Assembly: GCA_016702745.1 (NCBI GenBank)
Contig: JADJDJ010000004.1
Location: forward strand, 124,001-188,000
DNA length: 64,000 nt
Direction of reading: 5' to 3'
DNA from: Chitinophagaceae bacterium
GTDB taxonomy: Bacteria; Bacteroidota; Bacteroidia; Chitinophagales; Chitinophagaceae
The position numbers and the translations under genes are program-made. Positions 28,910-37,836 of the stretch are shown here, piece after piece (position 1 is the stretch's first letter; each line of letters begins with the position of its first letter). The notes beneath the pieces are model-generated. The model worked only from the letters and a program-made list of their open reading frames with translations, was not told the origin of the DNA and did not search any database.

Positions 28910-30877
28910 ATGCAAATGAAAAAAACATTTTTTGTGCTGGCTGCCGCAATTATCTGCTCGCAGCTCAACGCACAACAACCAACAGACAGCAGTTTACTCA
29001 ACGAAGTAGTGGTTACAGCCAACAAGTATCCCAACAAAACATCGCTGACCGGCAAGGTAGTGACCGTGATCAGCCGGGAACAAATTGAACAAAGCGGTGG
29101 CCGTGATCTCACCCGGTTATTATCAGAGCAGTCAGGCATTTTTATTGCCGGCGCCAACAGCAATCCCGGAAAAGATAAAAGCCTCTATGTGCGCGGTGCC
29201 AGAATTGAACATACCCTGATCACGATAGATGGGGTACCGGTTTATGATCCCTCCGGTATCGGCGGTAATTTTGATTTGCGCAACCTGCCATTGAATAATA
29301 TTGAAAGAATTGAGATTCTCAAAGGAAGTCAATCTACCCTCTATGGCAGTGATGCCCTCGCGGCCGTGATCAATATCATCACCAGAAAAAATCCGGCCAA
29401 AGCCATCGCAGGACAGGTCATGGCTACCTATGGCAGTTTTAATTCCATCAAAACCAATGCGGGCATCAGTGGCCGGAAGGGGAAACTGGAATACCAGGCG
29501 GGCTGGACCCTGCATGATACCAAGGGCATCAATGAAACAGTGAACAGTAATAATAATCCGGCAACAGATCGGGATGGATTCCGTCAGCAAGGTTTACAGG
29601 CCGGATTTGGTTACCGCCCCAATGAAAAATTACTGATCCAGCCTTTTATCCGGATCAGTTCGATCAAAGGAGATATTGACCAGGGTGCTTTCACGGATGA
29701 ACTGGACTATACCTATACACAAAAAAGTATGCAGGCGGGTATCCGTAATGAATGGTTAATGGGTAAAAACAAACTGACGATATTGTATAGCTATAACCGA
29801 ATAAGCAGACAGTATACCGATGATTCGGTAAAAAGCAGAAATGGTTTTGATACCTGGAGTCAGGGTGATTATAAAGGATCGGAACATTTTGCCGATGCTT
29901 ATATCACGGTCAAATCCGGTTCAACCATTACCCTGACCGGTGGATTGGATTACCGCAGTTCCCTTTCTGATCAAAATTATTCTTCCATTGGATTTTTTGG
30001 TCCGTATAAAACAACTTATAGCCGCGACAGCTTAACTCAAAATCAGCTGGGTATCTATGCAGCCCTCAACTGGAACCATCCTTCAGGATTCAATACTGAA
30101 TTCGGAGGGAGGCTGAACCTTCATTCAGAATATGGGAGTCATGCGGTATTTAATGTAAATCCTTCTTATTTGCTAAGCAAGAAGTTTAAACTCTTTGCCA
30201 ATCTCTCTTCTGCTTATCGCACGCCCTCTTTGTATCAGTTGTTTTCCGAGTATGGTAACCGCGAATTACAACCGGAAGCGGCAATCAGTCTCGAGGGAGG
30301 ATTACATTACTATGCTGCCAACAATCAATTCAGCAGCCGCGTAGTGTTCTATAGTCGCAATGTAAAAGATGTAGTTTTCTTTTCTTATAACCCCGTTACG
30401 TTTGTATCGCAGTATATCAATCAGGACCGGCAGAAAGACCATGGGTTGGAATGGGAAGCCAGCTACCTGTTGAAGAAGGGAATTACAGTAAAGGCTTTCT
30501 ATAATTATGTAACCGGTACGATCCATACCAAGACCGGTAATAAGGATACCAGTTATAATAACCTGCTTCGTCGCCCGCAATCGGCCGGGGGGATCATCCT
30601 GAGTGCTGTTATCAATCCGCGATTCTTTGTGAGTAGTAACCTCGCGATTACCGGAGAGAGAAAAGATGCTTATTTCGATAACAATAGTTTCAGTACGGTC
30701 TATACCACTTTAGGCGCTTATGCCCTATGGGATATTTATGCCGAATATAATTTTTGTAAAAAGAGGCTGAAGCTATTTGCTGATATCCGGAACATCACGG
30801 GCAGTCGTTACACGGAGATCAGCGGGTTTAGCACTCCGGGCACTAATGGTTTTGGCGGTATCAGTTACAATTTTTAA
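28910..30877 (+). CDS. btuB: TonB-dependent vitamin B12 receptor BtuB
   Basis: An outer membrane receptor for cobalamin uptake driven by TonB. It has a signal peptide (about 1-22, ends SQLNAQQ), a TonB-box-like NEVVVTANK, a plug with VRGARIEHTLITIDGVP and NNIERIEILKGSQSTLYGSDA, then a barrel ending in a Phe (GISYNF). The cobalamin riboswitch directly upstream decides the substrate. A downstream Cys-rich gene starts 9 bases after its stop and is likely cotranscribed. Confidence 0.94.
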   Translation: MQMKKTFFVLAAAIICSQLNAQQPTDSSLLNEVVVTANKYPNKTSLTGKVVTVISREQIEQSGGRDLTRLLSEQSGIFIAGANSNPGKDKSLYVRGARIEHTLITIDGVPVYDPSGIGGNFDLRNLPLNNIERIEILKGSQSTLYGSDALAAVINIITRKNPAKAIAGQVMATYGSFNSIKTNAGISGRKGKLEYQAGWTLHDTKGINETVNSNNNPATDRDGFRQQGLQAGFGYRPNEKLLIQPFIRISSIKGDIDQGAFTDELDYTYTQKSMQAGIRNEWLMGKNKLTILYSYNRISRQYTDDSVKSRNGFDTWSQGDYKGSEHFADAYITVKSGSTITLTGGLDYRSSLSDQNYSSIGFFGPYKTTYSRDSLTQNQLGIYAALNWNHPSGFNTEFGGRLNLHSEYGSHAVFNVNPSYLLSKKFKLFANLSSAYRTPSLYQLFSEYGNRELQPEAAISLEGGLHYYAANNQFSSRVVFYSRNVKDVVFFSYNPVTFVSQYINQDRQKDHGLEWEASYLLKKGITVKAFYNYVTGTIHTKTGNKDTSYNNLLRRPQSAGGIILSAVINPRFFVSSNLAITGERKDAYFDNNSFSTVYTTLGAYALWDIYAEYNFCKKRLKLFADIRNITGSRYTEISGFSTPGTNGFGGISYNF

Positions 30878-30886
30878 TGGAGACCT

Positions 30887-31102
30887 ATGTGCCAGCATGA
30901 AACCAGGGAATGTCCCCGTTGCCGTCAGGCATTTGAATGCAAACCGGGCAATATTACGCAGTGCCAGTGTTATGGAATTGTAGTAACAGCGGAGCAGCGG
31001 GCATTTATGGATCAGCGCTACCAGGATTGTTTGTGCCGGGATTGCTTGCAGTACTTATCGGTTGAGTTGAACTACTTTAAGGAGCGATATCTTTTCCGTT
31101 AA
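30887..31102 (+). CDS. cysteine-rich CWC family small protein
   Basis: A 71-residue protein with the pattern CPRCRQAFECKPGNITQCQCYG and a C-terminal CLCRDCL. This is the layout of the Cys-rich CWC family, which is expected to bind a metal such as zinc; the function is unknown. It follows btuB by 9 bases, so it lies under the same B12 riboswitch. Cys and Trp content is unusual for such a small protein, but the translation is coherent in one frame. Confidence 0.8.
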   Translation: MCQHETRECPRCRQAFECKPGNITQCQCYGIVVTAEQRAFMDQRYQDCLCRDCLQYLSVELNYFKERYLFR

Positions 31103-31103
31103 G

Positions 31104-31111
31104 TACTTTTG
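31104..31111 (+). promoter_or_regulatory. candidate -7 box for marC
   Basis: TACTTTTG matches the Bacteroidota -7 pattern TAnnTTTG, 15 bases before the marC ATG. No convincing -33 element was found, so marC could equally be read from the btuB transcript. Confidence 0.35.
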
Positions 31112-31125
31112 CAAAAACCAACGCC

Positions 31126-31719
31126 ATGCAGTTCAACCTACAGGAATTCCTCACCCTGACCTTTACCTTATTTGCGGTGATTGATGTGGTGGGATCGGTC
31201 CCCATGCTGATTTCCATCAAACAGAAAATGGGAGGCATCAATGCCTGGAAGGTCACTTTGATTTCCGGTGGACTGATGGTCTTGTTTTTCTTTATTGGCA
31301 AGCCTTTTCTCAACATCCTGGGGGTGGATATCCGTTCCTTTGCCGTGGCGGGTTCGATTGTGATCTTTATCCTGGGACTGGAAATGGTATTGGGGATTGA
31401 ATTCTTCAAGCCGGAGAAGGGCACGCCATCAGGAACGGTGGTACCGATTGCCTTTCCATTAATAGCCGGAAGTGGTACCCTCACGACCATTATGTCGCTC
31501 AAAGCCACATTTGAAAGGGCCGATAAAAATGAGTTCATGATCCTGCTGGCCATCCTGGTCAATCTGATAGTGATATACATTGTGTTACGCTCCCTCAATC
31601 TCATCGAAAGAGTACTGGGAAAATCAGGTTTATTAGCGGTGGGAAAGTGTTTTGGCGTACGTTTGCTGGCCATTGCCGTAAAGGTCTTTGCGACCAACGC
31701 GAGTGGACTGATTAAGTAG
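31126..31719 (+). CDS. MarC family (UPF0056) membrane protein
   Basis: A multi-pass inner-membrane protein of 197 residues, with about six hydrophobic helices and the family features FAVIDVVGSVPMLISI and PIAFPLIAGSGTLTTIM. The function of the family is unknown despite its historic name. It is 23 bases after the Cys-rich gene. Confidence 0.9.
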   Translation: MQFNLQEFLTLTFTLFAVIDVVGSVPMLISIKQKMGGINAWKVTLISGGLMVLFFFIGKPFLNILGVDIRSFAVAGSIVIFILGLEMVLGIEFFKPEKGTPSGTVVPIAFPLIAGSGTLTTIMSLKATFERADKNEFMILLAILVNLIVIYIVLRSLNLIERVLGKSGLLAVGKCFGVRLLAIAVKVFATNASGLIK

Positions 31720-31800
31720 TCGATGGTCATTAGTCAATAGTCATTAGCCAGTTCCATAGCCTACTAACGACTATCGACTCAGGACTAAAGACTTCTCTCT
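31720..31800. repeat. GACTATCGACT-type repeat words before tRNA-Arg
   Basis: Degenerate words such as CATTAGTCAATAGTCATTAG and AACGACTATCGACTCAGG fill the gap. The ending AAAGACTTCTCTC is nearly the same as at 16.7 kb. Confidence 0.65.
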
Positions 31801-31872
31801 GGCCTCGTAGTACAATGGATAGTATAAGAGTTTCCGAAGCTCCAGATACAGGTTCGATTCCTGTCGAGGCTA
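31801..31872 (+). tRNA. tRNA-Arg (anticodon CCG)
   Basis: The cloverleaf is complete. Acceptor GGCCTCG pairs with CGAGGCT (with G1-U72), the D stem GTAC/GTAT encloses AATGGATA, the anticodon stem encloses TTCCGAA with CCG at the anticodon positions, and ACAGG/CCTGT encloses TTCGATT. CCA is not encoded. A U-rich terminator follows. This tRNA would read the Arg codon CGG. Four degenerate copies follow downstream. Confidence 0.93.
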
Positions 31873-31877
31873 CATCG

Positions 31878-31910
31878 CCCGCCATAGCTTAAGTTATGGT
31901 GGGTTTTTTA
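31878..31910 (+). terminator. terminator of tRNA-Arg
   Basis: CCCGCCATA pairs with TATGGTGGG (one G-U), separated by GCTTAAGT, and is followed by TTTTTTA. The same hairpin type is copied in the downstream tRNA-derived repeats. Confidence 0.85.
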
Positions 31911-31930
31911 TTGTGCTTTAAATTTAATCA

Positions 31931-32001
31931 AGTGGATAGTATAATCCCCACAAAACTGTGGGGACGAAGCTCCAGATGCTAAACAATTCTAGTCGAGGCT
32001 A
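31931..32001 (+). pseudogene. tRNA-Arg-derived copy 1 (degenerate)
   Basis: This copy keeps the D-loop GTGGATAGTATAA, the anticodon-arm 3' half GAAGCTCCAGAT, and the 3' end TCGAGGCTA. The 5' acceptor strand is missing. The anticodon stem is replaced by a hairpin, TCCCCACA-AAAC-TGTGGGGA. The T arm is lost. A T-rich hairpin (CCCTGGTTA/GACCGGGG, T8) follows. It cannot fold as a tRNA. Confidence 0.8.
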
Positions 32002-32077
32002 CTGCAACCCTGGTTATTTTGACCGGGGTTTTTTTTATTTACTTGTCATTTTGCAGAGAACTAACAACTGATGAATT

Positions 32078-32209
32078 GGGCTGACAATGGATAGTATAAT
32101 CCCCACAATACTGTGGGGACGAAGCTCCAGATACAGGTCCCGACGCGGCATAGCCGGTCGGGATGCTGACAGGCATTGCCTCGTCAGCATTCGATTCCTG
32201 TCGAGGCTA
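32078..32209 (+). pseudogene. tRNA-Arg-derived copy 2 with two inserted hairpins
   Basis: Start of a 234-bp unit. The copy keeps CAATGGATAGTAT, GAAGCTCCAGATACAGG and TTCGATTCCTG...CGAGGCTA of the tRNA. The anticodon segment is replaced by an 8-bp hairpin (TCCCCACA/TGTGGGGA), and 52 bases are inserted in the T loop (after ACAGGT). The 5' acceptor strand is gone. The copied terminator hairpin (CCCGCC...GGCGGGC, TTTTTA) follows at about 32213-32247. Confidence 0.85.
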
Positions 32210-32311
32210 CATCGCCCGCCATAGCTTTAGCGAAGGCGGGCTTTTTATTGCAATTGATATTTGAATCAAACGAAATCCCCAAAAAATTTCAATTGCTACC
32301 GATTACAAATT

Positions 32312-32443
32312 GGGCTGACAATGGATAGTATAATCCCCACAATACTGTGGGGACGAAGCTCCAGATACAGGTCCCGACGCGGCATAGCCGGTCGGGATGC
32401 TGACAGGCATTGCCTCGTCAGCATTCGATTCCTGTCGAGGCTA
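32312..32443 (+). pseudogene. tRNA-Arg-derived copy 3, near-identical to copy 2
   Basis: It is identical to copy 2 at every position compared, including both insert hairpins and the following terminator. The exact offset is 234 bases. Confidence 0.85.
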
Positions 32444-32545
32444 CATCGCCCGCCATAGCTTTAGCGAAGGCGGGCTTTTTATTGCAATTGATATTTGAAT
32501 CAAACGAAATCCCCAAAAAATTTCAATTGCTACCGATTACAAACT

Positions 32546-32668
32546 GGTCTGTCAATGGATAGTATAATCCCCACAATACTTTGGGGGCAATACTCCAGAT
32601 ACAGGTTCTATCTGGCATTGCCAATCGGGATGCTGACTGGCTTTGCCTTGTCAGCATTCGATTCCTGT
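32546..32668 (+). pseudogene. tRNA-Arg-derived copy 4 (decayed)
   Basis: It starts 234 bases after copy 3 and keeps GTCAATGGATAGTATAATCC, the ACTCCAGATACAGG segment and CATTCGATTCCTG. The anticodon hairpin and the first T-loop hairpin have mismatches; the second T-loop hairpin is partly kept. The 3' acceptor strand (CGAGGC) and the terminator are gone. Confidence 0.75.
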
Positions 32669-32754
32669 TCTTGAATTCAGAATTATCACTTGTAAAAATG
32701 TTGTACCGAAGGAAGAATTTGTCTCAAAAAAGCAAACAAGTGCAACAAGTCAAG

Positions 32755-33987
32755 CTAAAACAATTTTTTAACCAATCTTCCCATGGATAAACCCTGTACG
32801 ATGATAGAAAAGAGTACCAGCACATACACCATGAACACGAATTGATTTTTTGGAAAAGGATCTGTCAGTGATAAGGCCATGGCGATTGAAAGTCCGCCTC
32901 TCAGACCACCCCATGTCATCAGTTGGATGGTTTTATGGTCTGTACCGATAAATTTCTTCAGCAGTACAGAAGGAACCAACAATGATAAATACCTCGCCAG
33001 TAAAGTAATTGGGATGGCGATTACCCCCGCGATCAGGTACCAGCTATCAATCTGCAGTACCAGTAATTCCAGGCCAATCAAAACAAAAAGTATGGCATTC
33101 AGCAGAATATCAGCCAGCTCCCAGAATTTATCAACATATACTTCCGTGATATCACTCATCGCTTTTTCCTTAGAACGGCTACCTGTAAAAAGACCGGCCA
33201 CCACCATTGCCAGCGGACCAGAAAAATGCAGCTGACTAGCCAGCTCATATCCTCCCATGACCATGGCCAGCGTGATAAAAATTTCAGTCTGGTAATTATC
33301 AACCTTTCGCATCATCCTGTATCCCAGATATCCCAATAAATATCCCAGGAGTACACCACCTCCGATTTCCTTGATCAACAACCATATTACCTGGAATCCC
33401 GAGACTGATCCGGTACCTGTTTGAATGATCTCAACCAGGAAAAGAAATAAAACAACCCCTATGCCATCGTTGAACAGAGATTCTCCGACAATTTTAATTT
33501 CCACATCTTTTGGTGCTCCTGCCTTGGTCAGAATACCTAATACTGCTATCGGATCGGTGGGAGCTACCAGGGCTCCAAATAAAAAACAATACATAAAATT
33601 AACCGGGTGCCCGAACAGCATGAACAAACCATACAACATACCCGCTGTTAGTAAGGCAGATATGCAAACCCCGATCACAGCGAAGACAGAGATCGCCCGG
33701 TAATTTTTCTTCAATAGAGAAATATCAGTATGCAGGGCACCTGCAAAAAGCAGGAAGCTCAGCATGATTTCAAGCAAAACCGCACCAAAATCTATCTGAG
33801 CAATAAATCCCTGTGCAATCCTGAATATGCTCGGAAACAAAGTTCCAAAGGAAATCAGCAAAACAGAAAAAACCAGTGACGCAAGCATCATGCCGATTGA
33901 ATCTGGCAATTTCAGAAACCGGGAATTAAAATAAGCAAACCCTGCCGTGATACAGACCAGGATAGTGATAATCAGAAAAAGATTCAT
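32755..33987 (-). CDS. CPA1-type Na+/H+ antiporter
   Basis: A 410-residue cation/proton antiporter with about 12 membrane helices. The segments FGALVAPTDPIAVLGIL (CPA1 Asp region), ESLFNDGIGVVLFL and LMTWGGLRGGLSIAMAL identify the CPA1 (NhaP) group. The start at 33987 is used since it follows the upstream ClC stop by 1 base and begins with the helix-forming MNLFLIITILVCITAG; the longer frame lacks family sequence. It is the last gene of the Usp-TPR-HPF-ClC operon. Confidence 0.9.
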   Translation of the reverse strand: MNLFLIITILVCITAGFAYFNSRFLKLPDSIGMMLASLVFSVLLISFGTLFPSIFRIAQGFIAQIDFGAVLLEIMLSFLLFAGALHTDISLLKKNYRAISVFAVIGVCISALLTAGMLYGLFMLFGHPVNFMYCFLFGALVAPTDPIAVLGILTKAGAPKDVEIKIVGESLFNDGIGVVLFLFLVEIIQTGTGSVSGFQVIWLLIKEIGGGVLLGYLLGYLGYRMMRKVDNYQTEIFITLAMVMGGYELASQLHFSGPLAMVVAGLFTGSRSKEKAMSDITEVYVDKFWELADILLNAILFVLIGLELLVLQIDSWYLIAGVIAIPITLLARYLSLLVPSVLLKKFIGTDHKTIQLMTWGGLRGGLSIAMALSLTDPFPKNQFVFMVYVLVLFSIIVQGLSMGRLVKKLF

Positions 33988-33988
33988 A

Positions 33989-35770
33989 TTATCTTTCGTT
34001 GTTTTCGTAGATATCCGACTGGGCCCCCAGAATCTCCCGGTATCGGTTAAATAATTTTGTCTTGGAGATAAAGCTGATAAATTTTTTATCACGGTTGACT
34101 ACAGGCAGATACCAGGACTGGGCATTATCCAATTTTTCCATTACGGCAGTAACAGGTTCATCAATATAGATCATCGCCCGGGGCTTTTTCATAATTTGCC
34201 GGATTAAAACCTGGTCGTGGTTCGATTTGTCAAACAATAAAATTTTGATGTCATTCAGTTCAATGATCCCGCAAAAAATTCCTTTATCATCCTCTACTGC
34301 AAATATATTTTTATCACTGGTCATTATTACTTCAATCAGGTCTGTCAGTTTTTTCTGACTACTGATGCTGCTGTATTCATCAGACAAAATAGTATCAATT
34401 GTGATTGTGGTCAGGATGTTTTTCTCTTTCTGATGCGTAAATATTTCTCCTTCCTCTGCCAGTTTTTTAGTCTCCATTGAGTAGGGCTCAAAATGTTTTA
34501 CGATAAAAAAAGAAAGCGCGGAAACTATCATAAGCGGAATGAACAATCCGTATCCATTAGTTATTTCTGCAATCAGAAAAATGGCAGTCAGGGGGCAATA
34601 CATCACTCCGCTCAGCAATCCTGCCATCGCCACGAGACTAAAGTTCCCCTCCGGAATCTTTCCTATTCCGGTAACATTGACCAGTCTTGAAAAAAAGAAA
34701 CCCAGGAAAGCCCCGGAAAACAGGGATGGGGCAAAATTGCCCCCGTTCCCCCCGGATCCGAGTGTGATCGCTACTGCCACGGGTTTCAGCAGTATGATAC
34801 ATCCAAGAAAAAAAAGTAGCACCACATTATTATTGCCTAGATTAAAAATATTATTTGTGATCAGGTTAGCCGTATTTGCATTAGCCAGATGTGAAACGCT
34901 CTTGTATCCTTCTCCGAATAAAGGGGGGAAAAAATAAACCATGATAATCAGCAATACTCCGGCTAACAAAGCTTTTGCATAGGCATTCAATTGGTAGAAA
35001 TGGACTTTTCTTTCTACAAATTTGAAAATTTTTGCATAGTACAGGGATATAAATCCGGCCAGAATCCCGAGAAAAATATAATAAGGTACATTCAGGTAAT
35101 TGAAATCCTGTTCCAATAAAAAATTAAAAAGCGCACTTTCATTCAGCAAAATTTTAGAACAAAGTACACCGGTAACAGATGCTATCATCAAAGGGATAAA
35201 ATAACTCACCAGCGTTTCAGCCAGCAGAATTTCAATGGCAAAAATTACGCCTGCGATTGGCGCATTAAAAACGGCAGCTATACCAGCTGCTGCCCCGCAG
35301 GCAAGCATCAATGTTCTTTCCTGATAATTCAGATCTGTAATCCTGCCAAACATAGAACCAAAAGAGGATCCGGTTGCCACAATCGGGGCTTCAAGACCGG
35401 CAGATCCTCCAAACCCCACTGTGAGTGAACTCGTAACAACATGTTTGTAGGTATTACTGGTGGGGATATAAGAAGCTTTTTTGGCAATTGCCTTTAAAGC
35501 CATTGCAATGCCTTTTTCATATGAATTTTTCCAGAATAGCTGCACCAGCCATACCGTCAGCAGCAACCCTAAAACCGGGAACAAAATATAATACCAACCC
35601 AGTTCATGCAGGAATTGTTGCAGATAATGAACCATCGTTTTAAGCAAAACTGCCATCAATCCGCTTGAAAAACCAGTGATAACAGCCACCAGGATAATAT
35701 ACTGCGGACGGGTCAGTCTTGTCCTGACATTTATAAAAAGCCTGCTGAGAAAGGAGCTTAAAACGTTCAC
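33989..35770 (-). CDS. ClC-type chloride channel/exchanger with C-terminal CBS pair
   Basis: A 593-residue ClC protein with about 10-12 hydrophobic helices. GSAGLEAP at 122-129 is the filter motif with the gating Glu (E127), and GGNFAPSLFSG is the GxFxP motif. Two CBS domains lie from about 450 to 585. A retained gating Glu is compatible with a Cl-/H+ exchanger. It lies one base upstream of the Na+/H+ antiporter and 29 bases downstream of the HPF gene, within one operon. Confidence 0.93.
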   Translation of the reverse strand: MNVLSSFLSRLFINVRTRLTRPQYIILVAVITGFSSGLMAVLLKTMVHYLQQFLHELGWYYILFPVLGLLLTVWLVQLFWKNSYEKGIAMALKAIAKKASYIPTSNTYKHVVTSSLTVGFGGSAGLEAPIVATGSSFGSMFGRITDLNYQERTLMLACGAAAGIAAVFNAPIAGVIFAIEILLAETLVSYFIPLMIASVTGVLCSKILLNESALFNFLLEQDFNYLNVPYYIFLGILAGFISLYYAKIFKFVERKVHFYQLNAYAKALLAGVLLIIMVYFFPPLFGEGYKSVSHLANANTANLITNNIFNLGNNNVVLLFFLGCIILLKPVAVAITLGSGGNGGNFAPSLFSGAFLGFFFSRLVNVTGIGKIPEGNFSLVAMAGLLSGVMYCPLTAIFLIAEITNGYGLFIPLMIVSALSFFIVKHFEPYSMETKKLAEEGEIFTHQKEKNILTTITIDTILSDEYSSISSQKKLTDLIEVIMTSDKNIFAVEDDKGIFCGIIELNDIKILLFDKSNHDQVLIRQIMKKPRAMIYIDEPVTAVMEKLDNAQSWYLPVVNRDKKFISFISKTKLFNRYREILGAQSDIYENNER

Positions 35771-35799
35771 TTATTTTGTGTAAAGATATTAAAGGGCAA

Positions 35800-36162
35800 T
35801 CACGCCTCTTCTGCTGTTTGCAACTGGTCGGACAATAGTAACCCGGATAACCTGTATTTCCTCTGTTTTTTCATTTTCATTTTTCTTAACCGCTTCCGCA
35901 TCCCTTCAAATGCCCCCGTAACAGCTTTTTCAGCATTGCCTGCTTTTGCAATGGTAAACAAATTATTGTCTTTTTTGGACAAAATCAGTTCACAATGATA
36001 TCCCTTCTTCTTATCCTGGCTGTCCTTTCTGATAAGTACCCCTGTTTGAATGATCCTGGTGAAATATTTGTTGAACTTGATAAACCGGGATTTGACCTTC
36101 TTTTTCAGCTCGTCCGTTATTGAACAATTTATTGTCTGGATAATCACGCGCATATTTTCCAT
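35800..36162 (-). CDS. HPF/RaiA-type ribosome hibernation factor
   Basis: A 120-residue ribosome-associated protein of the HPF/RaiA family. The pattern MRVIIQTINCSITDELKKKVKSR, the central SQDKKKGYHCELILSKK, and the basic segment MRKRLRKMKMKKQRK are diagnostic. The family stops translation in stationary phase or stress by inactivating ribosomes. It lies 2 bases downstream of the TPR gene. The conserved long C-terminal domain of full-length HPF is missing, so this is the short form. Confidence 0.82.
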   Translation of the reverse strand: MENMRVIIQTINCSITDELKKKVKSRFIKFNKYFTRIIQTGVLIRKDSQDKKKGYHCELILSKKDNNLFTIAKAGNAEKAVTGAFEGMRKRLRKMKMKKQRKYRLSGLLLSDQLQTAEEA

Positions 36163-36164
36163 GT

Positions 36165-37822
36165 TTAGGGTTTATTATTTTCTTCAGGCTCGGTATTGCT
36201 TCCGTTATCTATCCATTTTTGCAGTACCCCTGCATATTTCTGAGCATCGCTGTTCTCGGGATCAAGCATAAGCAGTTTTTCAAAATAGACTAGTGAAGCT
36301 GGATAATCTTTCCGGATATTTGCTTCATATGCGCCCAGATAGCCATATGCTTTGATGACAGTAGCCTTGTTCTTCTCCAAATCAGGCCCGATAACATCAA
36401 GCAATTTTGTATAAAATGGGACTGCCAGCCCTTTCTCCATCGTAGAATCCATGATCGCATTGCAACGGGCCTGCCACAAATACCCGTAAATCTGGTCAGG
36501 ATATTTTTCCGAATAGATTCCGAATACACTATCAGCCCTTTGATAATTTGCAGCCATATAGAGCGATACTCCCCAATGATAGACATCCAGATTTGTTGGA
36601 CGCTCCCTGGAATGATAAATACCCTCCCGCCAAAATGCTTCCTGATCCCTGTTTCCCAATTCCTTTTCGATTTCTGCCAGATATTGCATGTAGCCGAGGC
36701 GTGCTTCCTGGTCACTTTCCGTTTGCAGAGCCTCTTTATACCACTTCAGTGATCTGGATTTATCAGCATAATTGGCCTCTGAGAGTTTTGCCATCAGCTC
36801 ATAGTCCTTTGAAATACATTCCGCGGGATCCTGGTATTTAAAATATTTATTCATACTCTCCTCCGCCTGCATGCTGTCACCCAATGCCGCTTTGCTGTAA
36901 GCCAGTAGCTTGTACAATCTTGGTTTACTTTCAATTCCGGTCATTGAAATTATCCGGTTAGCCTTTTCTATAGCTTCCGGATATTTCCTGGTAATGTAGA
37001 GGTAATCGGTTTGCATATACTCATTCTCAATGGATGGATCAGCATTCCTGAGATAACGTGCCAGCAATTCACCAGCCTTGTCTAAATCCTTGTAGAAATA
37101 ATAGGAATACAATTCATACAAAGCTGGCGCATAGAGCGAATCCGCTTTTACAGCCTCCGTAAACCGTTCAACAAATACTTCGGTATTATTTTGTGATTTA
37201 TAAATCAGTCCTTTCTTATAATAGGCTTCAGCAAGAGACGGATTCAACGCCAAAGCCTGATTATAACTCACTACCGCTTTTGATCCGTTGATTTGTTTCC
37301 TGTATGCATCACCCATAGCCAGATAAATATCCGGGTTTTTCCTATCCTTATCTGCTGCCCTGTCCAGCATTTCCAAAGCCCAAACAATATCCCCATTTTT
37401 GCTATTAATATGACTCCTGGCAGCTGCAAGCAATGCCACCGGATCCTTGTACTTTCTTAACTGCAGCATTTCCTCCATCTGCTTTCTTGCGTTTTCTTTA
37501 TCGCCCTTTTCCAGCAGCAAATGGGCTTCACCGATAAAAACTAGCGGATACTCCTTTTTCGACAGATGATTAACCTCACAGAAACGGGCTCCCTCCTGAA
37601 AATAAAAGCAGCACTATCAAGATATCCCAGCTTTAAGTAAGACTCTCCCAGCCAATAATACACATTTGGTGAATGATCACCTTTTTGAAGAAGGTTTTTG
37701 AGCGTAGCAACGGCCGATTGTTGCCGGTGGTAATACACATGCGTACTGGCCTCATCCAAAGTCTGGGATGAAACTGACAACATTGCAAACATCATGGAAA
37801 AAGCAATTAATATTCTTTTCAT
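36165..37822 (-). CDS. TPR repeat protein (frameshifted at 37599-37602)
   Basis: A periplasmic or lipid-free secreted TPR protein of about 552 residues. It has an N-terminal signal (MKRILIAFSMMFAMLSVSSQ) and 34-residue TPR units through most of its length (for example NPDIYLAMGDAYRKQINGSK, NPSLAEAYYKKGLIYKSQNN). The reading frame changes near 37600; adding one base to the A4 run at 37599-37602 joins ...AAFIFQEGARFCEVNHLSKKEYPL... The start may be 37822 or 37834. It follows the Usp gene by 2-15 bases, and HPF follows, forming part of the same operon. The function is unknown. Confidence 0.75.
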
Positions 37823-37836
37823 TGTTTGGTCCATTT

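Larger units (their letters stand above)
32078..32668 (+). repeat. 234-bp tandem repeat of a tRNA-derived unit (2.5 copies)
   Basis: Two copies of 234 bases are followed by a partial, decayed third. Each unit comprises the tRNA-derived segment, a terminator, and a unique tail (TTGCAATTGATATTTGAATC, then AAATCCCCAAAAAATTTC). Confidence 0.9.

Noticed and set aside
31931..32668. The 234-bp repeats looked at first like a CRISPR array.
   Set aside because: The repeats are long, contain tRNA sequence and terminators, and have no short unique spacers or nearby cas genes.
31801..32690. An integrated element with tRNA attachment sites.
   Set aside because: No integrase, transposase or cargo gene lies between the tRNA copies, and the copies retain more than the 3' end of the tRNA; the idea remains possible only as an old scar.
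32261..32790. Short open frames within the tRNA-derived repeats.
   Set aside because: They only follow the repeat sequence in another frame and have no coding signature.
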